Numbered from the stretch's first letter, positions 13,401 to 23,508 are shown. The stretch: DNA of 64,000 nucleotides from Dimargaris cristalligena (GCA_027576995.1 JANBQC010000018.1:1-64000), one strand, 5' to 3'. Program-made: numbers and translations. The notes: generated by a model from the sequence alone, not told the origin.

Positions 13401-15552
13401 ACCCCCCATGGCCAATGGCACCTCAGCTATCGTACACGGATCCCCCTTTGGCAATGACGGCAATACCCACACCATTGATGCGGAAGAACGGTACCGCCAA
13501 CTGGTTGCGGAGAACGAGGTCCTCCAGGCCCAGTGCGAGGAGCTGAAAATAGACCTGCGGCAAAAGGAGGACTTGGTCGCTTCCCTATACCGTAAGAAGC
13601 ACGCCGCTGCCGGACTGGAAGGGCGGTCGCCGTACTCACCCGGGTCCTTCCTCGGCACAGTCTCCAATTCGTCCCAGGCCGACCTGGAATTCGATTTCGC
13701 ACTGAACGGCAGCCAAGAGAGCCTCCGCCGCCCGGGCGGGTCCGATGAAGCCATCCACCCCACGGCGCTGAAAAACCCCCTGCACCCGGCCCTGAATGAT
13801 TCACTGAAGGAGCTGCATATGTTGGTATCGGAGGCCGAAGTCGACCAGATTGATGTGAGCAACGAGATTCTAGGCGAGGAGGTGCTTCGCCTACGTGAAA
13901 CCTCGACGGAACTCCAGCAACGGTTGGAAGATGCCTTGGCCGAAAAGGCGACCATCCAATCCCGTGTGGAAGCGGCCGAAGCCAAATTGGCCCAGTGTAT
14001 CAAGGACCTGGAGGGGGCCCAGCAGCGGTATGAAGCGCAAAGCGGTGAGCTTGAAGCGGCCCAAGATGCTATTGCGGCCCAGGCCAGTCAGATTGACCAA
14101 CTTAAGAACCCGTCGAGCCGGGGACGGGCGTCCGATTCAACGGCATCCTCCGCCGAAGCCGAAACTGTAGCGGCGGCGACGGCGGTGGCCCAATTACGGC
14201 GCGAAGTGGATGACCTGCGTAATTTGATGGCCGCTAAAGATAACCAGGTCCGGGGACTCAAAACCGCGGTCGAAGAACTGGAGATTCGCAACACGGACCT
14301 CGAAGCGGAGCATGACAAATTCCGGGAGGAACGCACCCGGTACGTGGAAGAACAGTCCATGCTGCGCGACCAACTGCAGTACCTTGAAACCGAGTGCAAC
14401 CGCCTTATCGACGACCTCGAGATTCTGGCGGAAGAGAATACCCGCTTGACCGAGGAACTGTCTACAGTCAGTGCCAAGTCCTCCCTCTCCCTGGACGTGC
14501 GCACGCTGCTCGGCAATAGCTCAGCGATTGTTCCCGCTGGGCTGGCCTCCATCGCTGAAGGTAGTACAGGGGTCAACGGCAGCGCAACGGTCGACCCCGC
14601 CCAACTCTCCGAAGCCCTCCAGGCCGCGGGCGGTGAAGCCCACAAGAAACTCCTCCAGGACAAACAGCAGCAACTCGAAAAGCTGCAACAGGAGCACCGG
14701 CGGGAATTGCGGGAACGGGAGAAACAGCTCCGGGAACTCGAACGCACCAAGAACCAGGAAATCGAGGGCCTTAATAATGACCTCAGTGAACTCGAATCCC
14801 TGATTGAAAACAAGAGTTTCCGGGAGGCGGATTTGGAAGACCAACACATCCTTGACGTGAAACGCATCAAGGAGCTCGAGGAGGCTTTGGCCGATGCCAC
14901 CGCTGGTTCCGCCAATGGTTCGGGTTCGGGTGCGTTTGCGACCGCTAATTATTTGATGGGTGGTGGGGTACGGTCCCCCAAAAAGGGACTGTCGGTCGAT
15001 ATCAACGATAGCAAGTTACTGTCTTCACTGGCGTCGTCCCCGCTAGCGCGGAAATCCCCCAACTTGGCTTCGGTGGCGGCCGTGGTGGCGGGGGCGTCGG
15101 CCGCCCAATCCACGGCCAATACCACCGAGGAGGCTGATTATACGGACACGATGGGCGGTAACTCGGATACCGACGAAGTATGCGACTTGTGCGACCAATT
15201 AGGTCACGATTTCATTCACTGTCCGTTGCTTAAATCGACCACTGCCTTGACCAGCCGCAAAAACGGCACGGTTGACCGGAGTCAGCGCCCCAGCCATCTG
15301 AATGGTAACGGGGAAATCGGAAATGGTCTTCTTGATCACGAAAATGATAGCGGTCTAGGGGGTGGAGTTGGCGGTGGCGATGAAGATGACGGGGAGGAGG
15401 AAGGCGACGATGACTATGATGCGGATAGCGTGGGCGGTGTATTTAAGAATGAGCCCGATTACTACGGCAGCTCCCGGCCTTTCTGCGATAATTGCGAAGT
15501 TTTCGGGGATCATTGGACGGAAGACTGTCCCGACCAAGACGAGACCTTCTAG
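10423..15552 (+). CDS. CLIP-170-type microtubule plus-end tracking protein (CAP-Gly, coiled coil, two zinc knuckles)
   Basis: Single exon, 1709 aa. The start is the first ATG of the frame (MSKFSKLSSGLPV); the frame opens only 33 bases earlier, at a TTG. Residues 1–255 are Ser/Pro-rich and basic, as in CLIP microtubule-binding linkers. One CAP-Gly domain (about 256–326) carries GKNDGTVGG, the groove that binds EEY/F tails of tubulin and EB1. Another Ser/Pro-rich linker follows, then a long heptad-rich coiled coil (about 570–1440, interrupted). Two CCHC knuckles lie at the C-terminus: C1587/C1590/H1595/C1600 and C1688/C1691/H1697/C1702, separated by a run of Asp/Glu/Gly. The protein ends DQDETF, like the EEY/F-type tail of animal CLIP-170, which can fold back on CAP-Gly or bind p150. 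It is the homologue of tip1/Bik1/CLIP1: it loads on growing plus ends with EB1 and recruits dynein–dynactin and polarity factors. Dynactin p150 also has an N-terminal CAP-Gly but lacks terminal knuckles. Confidence 0.93.
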   Translation: MSKFSKLSSGLPVPSGLPPPTSSNSRSESPRAPRKSLSHFTPVGDNYSLAMPPPSRISTGSLPPPFQPTTGLHRRMSSISSVTDADSQPSASSSPPSLLPAYANSAAKPPNPRSSLLSPSPTGAPSGLLPMSSIRKSTTFSPALTQPNSRGIIPAFRKLSLGKPPTGVVDEFQPALPPLPPSYTASPGLSIPAPTSYAGQSSTPLDGDITPRREVPMDDALPSPITPVTLPPASGRPHLSSERPTSPAVLSQKFAVEDPITVPSMGLSGTLKFIGPAKFKPGIWAGIQLDTDGAGKNDGTVGGVRYFDCPPNCGIFVLAQKLARFGDTDSMALKSTDSTPGIGLVTPGPPTSGIQRPTPGGLLLPTPSKLGPRLGKGTNGSAINLRKYGRPTPNPNDRSLPSPGPVGAGLPPTRPNGLAPPSVSRSSSGRRMTIGPTANVRNARTSPVSRHDPQAMSTRARSPSAPQRTAGLSTRGLANGNLANSARSAALANTGSAPVRRTPLGPGSRPTVMSDSRLTGRWRDTLANPRKPPAKLAAEAGKSSGTATPRNPPPVDANQSPSLSPAIPVELFQRVKLKLEMLEAENKVLRLENKQGRAQLEARQLVEKDLIRKQVLEEIGASKNTPNGGDHGLASAKSQRTESDESTQPGTPPGQESPLLKRSQAVGQAMWPASVAGTPSRNDGEALPSIGDRIAKLSQKFASIDSSPGRRDSSQSDSSSQFSLERKQSTSNIKPEGHEDNLNDEILQLTEVIQNKEKTIKDLETQLAERRAASPSSPGGTSKKLSLDQAQTEIEQLRRDMSQLHAQLEAAEQTRQLAELAHLEERQKFEAQLSDERADAQKSVQVIEELKAVLAENEKIVVQQKEDIQALIRQMDILVGKALHAMQVIREMDWAEDSQATLTGTRGEGPARTADHAPFTAVSAESDDLVSLQQEQSEQVSRALDSTAQAVERLQKVNHRLSMDLHSVLQERALSPSDGTAVSVAPVSSRSTPPPMANGTSAIVHGSPFGNDGNTHTIDAEERYRQLVAENEVLQAQCEELKIDLRQKEDLVASLYRKKHAAAGLEGRSPYSPGSFLGTVSNSSQADLEFDFALNGSQESLRRPGGSDEAIHPTALKNPLHPALNDSLKELHMLVSEAEVDQIDVSNEILGEEVLRLRETSTELQQRLEDALAEKATIQSRVEAAEAKLAQCIKDLEGAQQRYEAQSGELEAAQDAIAAQASQIDQLKNPSSRGRASDSTASSAEAETVAAATAVAQLRREVDDLRNLMAAKDNQVRGLKTAVEELEIRNTDLEAEHDKFREERTRYVEEQSMLRDQLQYLETECNRLIDDLEILAEENTRLTEELSTVSAKSSLSLDVRTLLGNSSAIVPAGLASIAEGSTGVNGSATVDPAQLSEALQAAGGEAHKKLLQDKQQQLEKLQQEHRRELREREKQLRELERTKNQEIEGLNNDLSELESLIENKSFREADLEDQHILDVKRIKELEEALADATAGSANGSGSGAFATANYLMGGGVRSPKKGLSVDINDSKLLSSLASSPLARKSPNLASVAAVVAGASAAQSTANTTEEADYTDTMGGNSDTDEVCDLCDQLGHDFIHCPLLKSTTALTSRKNGTVDRSQRPSHLNGNGEIGNGLLDHENDSGLGGGVGGGDEDDGEEEGDDDYDADSVGGVFKNEPDYYGSSRPFCDNCEVFGDHWTEDCPDQDETF

Positions 15553-17154
15553 ATCTTGGCTCGGAGGCGATATTAGACGATCGCCAAGTGGGTGGGTGAG
15601 CGAGTGAGTGCGTGGTGTAGTGCGGATAATGTGTGGTATGTGTGTTGGTAAGAGGGAATTCTTTACACTTGCTAGTTATTTCATTTTCAATCATTTATAA
15701 GTGTTTTTTATACATATACTTATCTGGCGTTTTCTTGACATTCGCACATATATATATATGGGTTTGTTTCCACCCTATATATACCCTCTGCCCACTTACT
15801 TCGCAGTTTAAGTTCTTTTGGAGAGTGACCTTGAATGAATGGGGCGGCACTCGACCACACCATCCTATCAATCAATGATTACTTTCGTCTCTACAAAGCC
15901 GCATACACCCGACTACTGATGCTTTATATATATATATATATATATATACATTTTTAAAAATCAAAAACTAGTGCTGGTGCTTTTTGCTTTCCTTCTCCTC
16001 CAGTTTCATTTTCTCTTTAAACCCTGTACAGTCCAATTCTTAATTCTCAACCACCACTGAAGTTGCTACCCCTATTATAAATGCCCCACCATTACTTTCG
16101 GGTATCCCGTTGGCTCCCCAAACTTTGGCCATACTTCCCATTACCTTTCCCTCAATTACCCTACCACCCAGCTATCCATCTACGCACGCACACACACGCC
16201 CACGCAAGGTCTTTATTTAATAACATTTTAATCCGGCCTAGCCATAGTCTCATCTTTTTCTTATCCGATTCTTCCACTCTCTCTAAACAACGCGCCCATC
16301 ACTTTATTAGGTATATCGGCAATCCGCTTTAGGTTATTCACCCGGTTAAAATATTCCTATCCACATCCCCGCCCGCCCCCTCTAGTTTGATCACGCTCCC
16401 TCTGTATTTGCCCCCCCCCCTCTTTTCACCCCCTCCTACACTCTCAATCTCCCACCCCCCCCCACATCTTCTCTCTACATATTCCCTCTTACCGTTATAA
16501 ACCTACCCGAACTCTTCTCGCTCATTACTAATATTTAATATGCATCATTACTGTTTTATCGAACTCATATATACACTTCCCTACCCACTTCGCACTTTTG
16601 TCATTTACACGAATTCACCCGACCCTTTTTTTTACTTGACCATCTGTCACTAATAAATCACTCCATCATGCTCAGTTACAGGTCGGTCGTGACTCACTTT
16701 GTTCATATCATAGTTAACCAGATTCGTCCCTACAGATGCTGTGATTCATGGTTGCCGTCGGTCATGTCAAAACGACAAAAAAAAACTGGTTTAATTATGG
16801 TTGGATACTATTAAAATGAAGTTGCGTGTACGATATTTTCAAAGGAATATAATATTGTTGTTTTTTGGGGGGGAGGGGGGATAGTAATGTAACGGGAGTC
16901 CGCTTTTCAAATTTTAAAGGGGTGCAGCTGAACTATAGAGCGATAGCAAACTAATTAATGGACGTGTGTGTGTGTATGGAGGGGGGAGGATAGTGGATAA
17001 AAGAAATACAAATGTCGATGATACCGCCGAATACAGGGACCGGCCACCCACATCAAATTGAATTTAATAAGTTCTCGGCATGCCACGGACTCCACAGTGG
17101 ATATGTATGGGGCTGGTATGGAGTAAGAGAGAGGAAGGGAAGGGTTGGGTTAGG
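15553..17154. other. convergent 3' intergenic region with low-complexity pyrimidine tracts
   Basis: The 3' ends of CLIP-170 (+) and LAMTOR5 (−) face each other across 1.6 kb. The DNA holds C/T-rich tracts on the + strand, TA repeats, and a G-run near 16867. No gene was seen. Both transcripts' 3' UTRs and polyadenylation sites should lie here. Confidence 0.5.
15925..15948. repeat. (TA)n microsatellite
   Basis: About twelve TA units, some 370 bases beyond the CLIP-170 stop; a shorter TA run occurs at about 15749–15760. Confidence 0.9.
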
Positions 17155-17904
17155 TTATTCCGCTGGGTCCCCCCAGTTTGATGATGGGTAAGTTGGTTTC
17201 CTTTTGGCGATACAAACGGTTATATTGCCATGGCTCTTGATAAGCAGAATGCGTTGGTTAGTGACTAGTTGCACGACTGGCGTTTCGGTATCGCCCGATG
17301 ATCCGTTGCCTCCGCCGAAAAAGGTGGTCGAATTAGATCCCGAACCAGCATTATTGCCGGGAGTATGGCTAAGAGTAGCGCCCGTATTGGAGTTGGTGTT
17401 GGAGCTGGTATTGGTATTGGTATTGGTATTGACATTGGCACTGGTATGGTTACCTGTAGCAGTAGCACCACCAGCCACCGCACTGTGGATGCTGGTACTG
17501 CTCCCCAAGGGAGTGGGTTGACCATGGACACTATCCCGATTTGCTTTAATTGACGACCGACTGGACAGTACACCATTGATACTACCGACCGGGGTACCTC
17601 CACCAGTAGTAGAAGTAGCAGCCGTCGTAGTAGCAGTAGTAGTAGCCATAGCTGCACTACCACTACCACTATTACTACTGCTACTGCTACCACCACTACT
17701 GGTTTTGCGCAATTCAGCCACGTCGGGGCCCAGCAGTTGGACGGACCGCACTAATTGGCCCAGTTGACCCGCCACGGGGTCGCTTCCCCGTAACGTCCCG
17801 TGCGAAGCGAGACACAGACCGGCTTCATCGGTAAGGAGCACCCCCGTGACATCCGGGTCGCTGTGGAGCACCGTGTCGATAATGAGTTGGAGTCTTTGGT
17901 CCAT
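17155..17904 (-). CDS. LAMTOR5 (HBXIP) roadblock-fold Ragulator subunit with a large internal insertion
   Basis: 249 aa, single exon; ATG at 17902–17904, TAA at 17155–17157. Residues 1–63 (MDQRLQLIIDTVLHSDPDVT, then GVLLTDEAGLCLASHGTL) match the first half of the roadblock/LC7 fold of LAMTOR5. Residues ~204–249 (ETPVVQLV … ILLIKSHGNITVCIAKRK) match its second half, which in animals reads NIMIQKHDGITVAV. LAMTOR5 is part of the Ragulator complex that tethers Rag GTPases to the lysosome or vacuole for TORC1 control. Between the halves is a ~136-residue Ser/Gly/Thr/Asn-rich insertion (residues ~68–203), largely built from short codon repeats, including hexamer repeats encoding NTNTNTNT. The frame is open through the insertion, and I found no intron needed to remove it. 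The animal protein is about 91 aa, so the conserved core is otherwise of normal size. A spliced-out insertion is the main alternative. Confidence 0.85.
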   Translation of the reverse strand: MDQRLQLIIDTVLHSDPDVTGVLLTDEAGLCLASHGTLRGSDPVAGQLGQLVRSVQLLGPDVAELRKTSSGGSSSSSNSGSGSAAMATTTATTTAATSTTGGGTPVGSINGVLSSRSSIKANRDSVHGQPTPLGSSTSIHSAVAGGATATGNHTSANVNTNTNTNTSSNTNSNTGATLSHTPGNNAGSGSNSTTFFGGGNGSSGDTETPVVQLVTNQRILLIKSHGNITVCIAKRKPTYPSSNWGDPAE

Positions 17905-18634
17905 AGGCGCGGGGTTATTTTTTTTCAGGGAGCGGGGAGAGCGGAGGGCAACAAGTCGAGTGGGGGGAATGGGTGGAGCCCAATATAGCGAAAAGAGAGG
18001 GGGAGGAGCGTTGTTGTTAGAAAAGAGCGGGTGAGAGAATCCGTCCGGATGGGCGCGCCCTCAATGTCACAACAAGGGGGCAGTGGCGGTGGGAAACGCC
18101 AGATAAAATTAGTGAGAAGCAGGTGGAGGAAAATACGGAGTTCGCGATACTTTAGAGGATGAACGGTGAAGGAGAGCTGTGGAAGTAATAAAGTGAACGG
18201 AATCAAGTAAAGGTTAGTAACGAACAACCTACCGAAACCAAGAGTAGAGGAGATATAAGGCCTACCCTACTGATATAGTATGGCTATCCCTTAACTGCAG
18301 TACCACCCACCGCTTTGGGGTGTGCACCCTCACTCATGGGGGCTCTCTATTATGCCGCCAAATTCCCTAGAGTATACCTTTCCATCACTTGGTGGCTGGC
18401 ATCTGCGTAAATAAAGGATAGTCTCTATATCAATTCCGGGAGTTCATACTACTGGTATTGTTAGTATTATCTGAACCAACAACCAATACCTGCCCCATAC
18501 TTTGTCACATTAAGGTATATAGTATTATTAGATAGCGATGCAACTATAGAGCAAGAGTAATAGCGGAAAAACAAACCAGGCGGTAGCAATAAGGGTCATT
18601 AAAAGCACCAGATCTGCCCCTAAAAAAGGGCTGC

Positions 18635-19171
18635 TTAAATGCTGCTATACTCAATGACCTTGGTGGCAAAATTACGCATATAGGTGGGCATATAGGTGTA
18701 GGCCGTGTACATCGAAAACAGGAGACCCACCAACACAATCGAGTTAAAGATGGTCTTTTCCCAAGGCTCCAGCATATACAGACCGGTGGTCACCTCGTAC
18801 TGGTAAATGGATAGCTTAACCGCTTCGAAGAAACGCCGGACGAAGCCATGTTGCCGCTGCTGGTAGGACGATACGGCCGACTGGGCCCGAAGTGACGAGA
18901 GTACGGATGGGGAGGCGGCACTTCCACCGCCAGCGGCATTGGTAGAGGTGGTCGTAGTGGTGTTACCGTTGCCGTTGGCGTTGGTGGAAGTAGAGGTGTT
19001 CCGTTGCTTCATTTGGTGGTGGGAGTAGCTTGTTGTTGCTGTTCCATTGAGAGTGCCCGTAGCGGTGGTACTGGAAGAGCCCCGGTTGGACTGGGTCTCA
19101 CTGCCCGAGTCGGTGGCCGGGTGGTGGTGGTGGGACTCGTCAAGGTGTGAAGGGGTAAGCTGGATTGGCAT
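18635..19171 (-). CDS. small subunit of serine palmitoyltransferase (SPTSSA/SPTSSB-like)
   Basis: 178 aa, single exon; ATG at 19169–19171, TAA at 18635–18637. Residues ~109–178 carry the whole ssSPT family signature: YEVTTGLYMLEPWEKTIFNS, then a hydrophobic helix (VLVGLLFSMYTAYTYMP) and a short tail. The animal proteins (~70–76 aa) share the YMLEPWE(R/K)T(V/I)FNS core. The subunit sits in the ER membrane, activates the LCB1/LCB2 dimer and helps choose acyl-CoA chain length at the first step of sphingolipid synthesis. The first ~105 residues are a Ser/Thr/His/Asn/Gly-rich extension absent from animal ssSPT. An internal Met (MKQRNTSTS) exists, but none lies next to the core, so the extension is probably translated. 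The upstream neighbour on the same strand is LAMTOR5, 0.7 kb downstream in transcription order. Confidence 0.9.
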   Translation of the reverse strand: MPIQLTPSHLDESHHHHPATDSGSETQSNRGSSSTTATGTLNGTATTSYSHHQMKQRNTSTSTNANGNGNTTTTTSTNAAGGGSAASPSVLSSLRAQSAVSSYQQRQHGFVRRFFEAVKLSIYQYEVTTGLYMLEPWEKTIFNSIVLVGLLFSMYTAYTYMPTYMRNFATKVIEYSSI

Positions 19172-21828
19172 GTTGACAGGGGCACCGGAAGGAGTATGAT
19201 GGGAGGGAGGAAAGCAGTAAGTAAATAAGTAAGTGGGTAAGTAAGGAGTAAATAAGACGGGGGGCTATTAGGCTAGAGACAAGTAGAGCCAATGCTGAAA
19301 AGGCCGGGCAAAGATGAGCAAAGCCGGAGGCTATTCTATTGGAGGAGGATCCATGAATGCAAAGAGAGAGCCCCTCTCCTCACCTTCAGTCAAGCTATGC
19401 CCCCCTCCTCCCTTCTTCTCTAGCCAGGTTGGCTAGGCTAGTAGTGGTAAATAATGCGGGATGCTAGGCTAAGCATAGTGATGGCTTTAGCTTAGACGAA
19501 ACAGAACGGAACTTGGATTGTCCCGCAAAGGATTATAGTGGCATTTTACTTCTCATGTGCTAATAGGCTGACGTACACTATGAATATATGTATTGGATCA
19601 CCGCCCTCTAAACAGCACCAGACTGGCTCAATGGAAGCGATACATTTCGGCTAACCTGAAGAAATGGTATGCTTCACGTGATGCTTCCGGATTAATTAGT
19701 CTACCTGCTGACACCTTGGGGCATATCTGCACCCGAATCAGCTTTTATATAGACTGGTAATACCTGTGGTAGCACCTTGCGAACAAGGATATAACAGGGG
19801 GACCTTCATTGCCCAGGCTATCCTTTAACCATTCACCTCAACTCAGCGGAGTTATTGGAAAGGGTATCAAGCTCCTATGCACTACATTTCTTAAACAATA
19901 ACATATTGTCATGTTATAGGTGTAACCATGACTTCCACCAGTATGGCAAAGGCTGTTGCAACAATCAACTTCAATATGGGTGAAATTCGGCCCAGCCATA
20001 TAAAGGTTTACATTATACGTGTATGGGAAAATATATGGGAAATGTATTTTTAACTAGTAATATTAGCCGAATCTAATGGATTTTTCGTTATACAGCTTGG
20101 ATGAACTTCTCCCATATACTACTTCAACAAACAACCCCATATCCACCCTTTCAGTAAATACCGGGCTAATTCACAAACGAGCAAGTGTTCCTAATTAAAT
20201 GAGTCCGGAACCGACAATGGTGCCTCATTTACACTAGTATATTTTGGTAATATAACCCTTTTCAGAGAATAGGTGGAGGATTGTAGTGAATTTCAGTGAC
20301 TCTCAATCCAACAAATAAGAGAGCAGAATTATTTAGATAACCCTGGCTAAATAGGGTAACCTATACCTCCAATAGCTCTAAATAAGAAAAGACACCACGG
20401 CTCGGGGGGTTATCTATAGTATGAGTTGAAGACACTCGGGCTATTTTCACTGGTATATCAAAATGGCAAAAAGCCACCATTATCAACACAGTAAGACGGT
20501 AGAAATCCTTAAGTTGAATACCATAGGCAATGCTCATATCACCAGATCTTTTATACACAACGGAATCGTATCGAGGGCGGTAAGATATTTTCCCGGTTCT
20601 TATAGACACCACTTCAGCCGATATCTGTTTGATTTGCCGACTTCCAAAAAGATGACATACCGCCATTTCCAGAAATAGGGAAACCGTATAGACCTGCAAA
20701 ATCAGATTTTCACCCGGTTTGTTGTTTAGTTGCTGTCTTCCGGTTACCTGGATTACCAACACCTTCACTAACAGCGCCTGTTAACCTGCTAATTCCCTAA
20801 AATCACTCAAGAAAAAAAAAGCCAAGACCACATAAGACATCGTTTACCTTATTTTGCATTTGCCGAACGTCCATAAGAATAGGCTTCCAAATGTCTTTGG
20901 CCCCATCCATTTCGGGATATGGCAGGTTCCCCAAATAGCAACTTGGCGATCATTATACGCCAGGCCCAGGCCCCTCTACCCTTGTATATATTTTTAAGTA
21001 AAACGAACCACACTGTTGTTTACGTACCGCTGCCATGTAGCCATAAATCCCCTATATAACCAAGCAGCAATTCCCGCTGGTATCTAATATCAACCCTGTC
21101 ATATTATTCAGGTTCCAACGAGACTATCCCAGCCCCTATAGGTCACTGAGCTTTTGCTTACTTTCCCGGCTTTGTATCCAATTCTAGATTTTAGTCCGAT
21201 TTTTGCGCCAGGCCACTTCCACCCCAGTCCGTTGTCGATACCTCCCCTCCTCCCGTAGCCCCCATCTGCCACTCGAACGTTGCATCCGTGGTTTTTACTT
21301 CGCACTCTGCTGAACCCAAGGTAAGTAAGGACAATTACTATACTGGTTGAGTAAGGCTCGGTACTACCGAAGTACTTGGTCAAGTTTAGTTCAAGTTGAT
21401 TGATGTCAGCTTTATGATACCCGTTCTTCACCATTATTCGTCGCTGATCTTACCCAGAAGACCGCCTGATCTAATGGATAGCCGGTGGACTGGGTGAAAG
21501 TGTTATGGATAATCGCCAGATTTGTGGTTTAACCTTTTTAGGATAGCCCGCTATTATTGCTGATCTTTTTGATGCCGACTCTCCCACCCGTATAACAGTA
21601 AATTTGGCTCCGAATATCACCGTCCAACAAGTTCTTAAAATAGGCATATTGAGGGAATCGGCTTTCGCCCTTCCATACCAAACTATACCCCTTTTCCTGT
21701 CACCAGCGTATATCGTTGCCCCCGTAGTTGGCCTTATTTGGGATATTAATGATAACCAGGCTAATTCCATAGTCAAGTTTACCTTCCCGCATACCCTATT
21801 CCAATTGGTACTTCTTCATTCGCATACC
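19172..21828. other. divergent intergenic region between ssSPT (−) and the RING gene (+), with uncertain open frames
   Basis: No recognisable gene. A 135-codon open frame on the minus strand (20361–20768, no ATG) has a plausible acceptor and donor, and open frames on both strands at 21.1–21.8 kb read smoothly, but none resembles a known family. The + strand frame of the RING gene is open from about 21559 without an ATG until 21829. Short TAAGTAAG direct repeats lie at about 19210–19250, in the ssSPT leader. Confidence 0.4.
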
Positions 21829-23508
21829 ATGTTCTTCGCTTGGCGTCTGGCCCTTCTGGCCATCATTTCTCAGGCTATCCCTGAAAGCCTGGCCTACACG
21901 CAGCAGGCCCTCGCCATTTCAATTGACCAAATCACTTTAAATTCGAAATGGGAAATGGTGAACAACTCCACCTCTTGGGACATCCCTGCCGACAATTCAT
22001 CGGACATGGTTATCCCAGTCAATCAATCAGAAAAATGGGAGGTAAGTGATGCGGGGGAATTCAATAATTTGTGCAATTGTTCACAACGGGCCAATCCTGT
22101 TGGTTGTTGTTCACTGCCATGTTTAGATATATCGCCGGTGTAATCACGCTGAATTAGCTAACATGGCATATGGTAATCAGTGTGCTTTACAGGCCATACC
22201 TATCCGTCCTACAGTGTCATTATTGAACGCCGTATATTCACAGTCTTGTACTATATCCGTATATATTGGCTCTTATTCCACTAGGGTCTGATCATCGATT
22301 ACAAGAACAACACAAGTCTCGAGTATAAATCCCGCTTGGGGTACTTGTTGTTGGTGGACCGTTCAACCCTAACAGGTAGTCCAGACGACCTCCAGGGCTA
22401 CAACTGGAACACCACTAATGGCATTTTGGTCTATAGCGCCAATGGGCCCAATGTTTGCGGACTGTACACCGCAGCGTTTGACCGACCTTGCCTGATCATC
22501 AGCCCCACCACCGCCAAGAACCTGCTCGTGCTAATTTCAACGAACCCAACTAGTGACTCCGTGCAGCAGCCCCACGCGGAGGGTTCCGAGGACCTGTCCA
22601 TGGATGCCATTTACCTTCGACTTGCACTAACCAAAGTAGATGCACCTACCCAATCTCTAGAGTCTACTGACACCATCTCTAGCAGTAAAGTCATGATTAC
22701 CGGCGCGGTCATCGGGGGTCTATTAGGCTTGGTGCTCATATGTCTCATGGTATTTTGCACCATCCTAACGGTACGGCGTCGCCGGAGTAACCAGGGTTGG
22801 GCAGCCCGTCGTCAGCAGGGTATCCAGTCCCTCATTACCACTCTAAATGATAAATCACCCCGCCCACTCGACCCCCAGCTACTCCAGTATCTTCGGCTCG
22901 TTAATACCCGGCAGGAACCCTTGGCGACGTTGGAACGCGCTACTGGGTCCGTCTTTGCCAGAAGATCGATGTTTGGGAAGGGCTTTACGGCCCAATCCGA
23001 CCTAATCGATGAAGCCACCGATTGGGGCGCCGGAGGCCTGCCTGCTTTCCCCCTGCCTCCTCCTCCTACCTTGACGGCTTCCCGGACTTCCGTGGATTCG
23101 GAATCAGCCGCGTCATCATTCGGGAAGGAGAAGGAGAAGCCCAACGAAAAATGGGTAATTAGGGTGGTAGACCCGCTAACCGTATCCACCTCAAACCCTA
23201 TGGTCACAGCCAGTTCCCAGGCCATTGCCATTGCCATCACCTCCCGAGTAACCCAAGCGGGGGATGATACTTGCACCATTTGCTTGGATGATATTGCTAA
23301 GGGTCAGACGGTGCGCCAACTGCCGTGCCTTCATATCTATCACGTCGAGTGCATCGATGAATGGCTGGTGCAAAAATCGTCGGCCTGCCCATTGTGTAAA
23401 GCCGACTGTGCCCCGCACTGTATCCAACTAGCTGGCCCCAGCTACCGCCCACCGGAAAAGCCCAAGGACCAACCAACCGAATCCAATCAGTTTAATTATA
23501 TTCTTTAA
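21829..23508 (+). CDS. secretory-pathway RING-H2 E3 ubiquitin ligase (PA-TM-RING architecture)
   Basis: Model: join(21829..22041, 22285..23508), 478 aa, phase 0. An N-terminal signal peptide (MFFAWRLALLAIISQAIPESLA) leads a lumenal region with several N-glycosylation sequons and the segment YLLLVDRSTLTG…NVCGLY, which recalls a diverged protease-associated domain. A single transmembrane helix spans about 206–236 (VMITGAVIGGLLGLVLICLM) and is followed by RRRR. A disordered cytosolic linker leads to a complete RING-H2 at 401–442: C401/C404, C419/H421, H424/C427, C439/C442. This layout is that of PA-TM-RING ligases such as RNF13/RNF167, which ubiquitinate endosomal or vacuolar membrane proteins. 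The first intron may be more complex: a 39-nt phase-0 exon at 22192–22230 would fit between tttacag and a GTATAT donor. The function of the RING is firm; substrates are unknown. Confidence 0.85.

Noticed and set aside
20361..20768. 135-codon minus-strand frame with plausible acceptor and donor
   Set aside because: No ATG, no partner exons found up- or downstream, no family resemblance; left as intergenic.
21108..21776. Minus-strand frames of ~100 codons upstream of the RING gene
   Set aside because: The + strand reads equally well over the same bases, one frame starts only at TTG, and no joining was possible.
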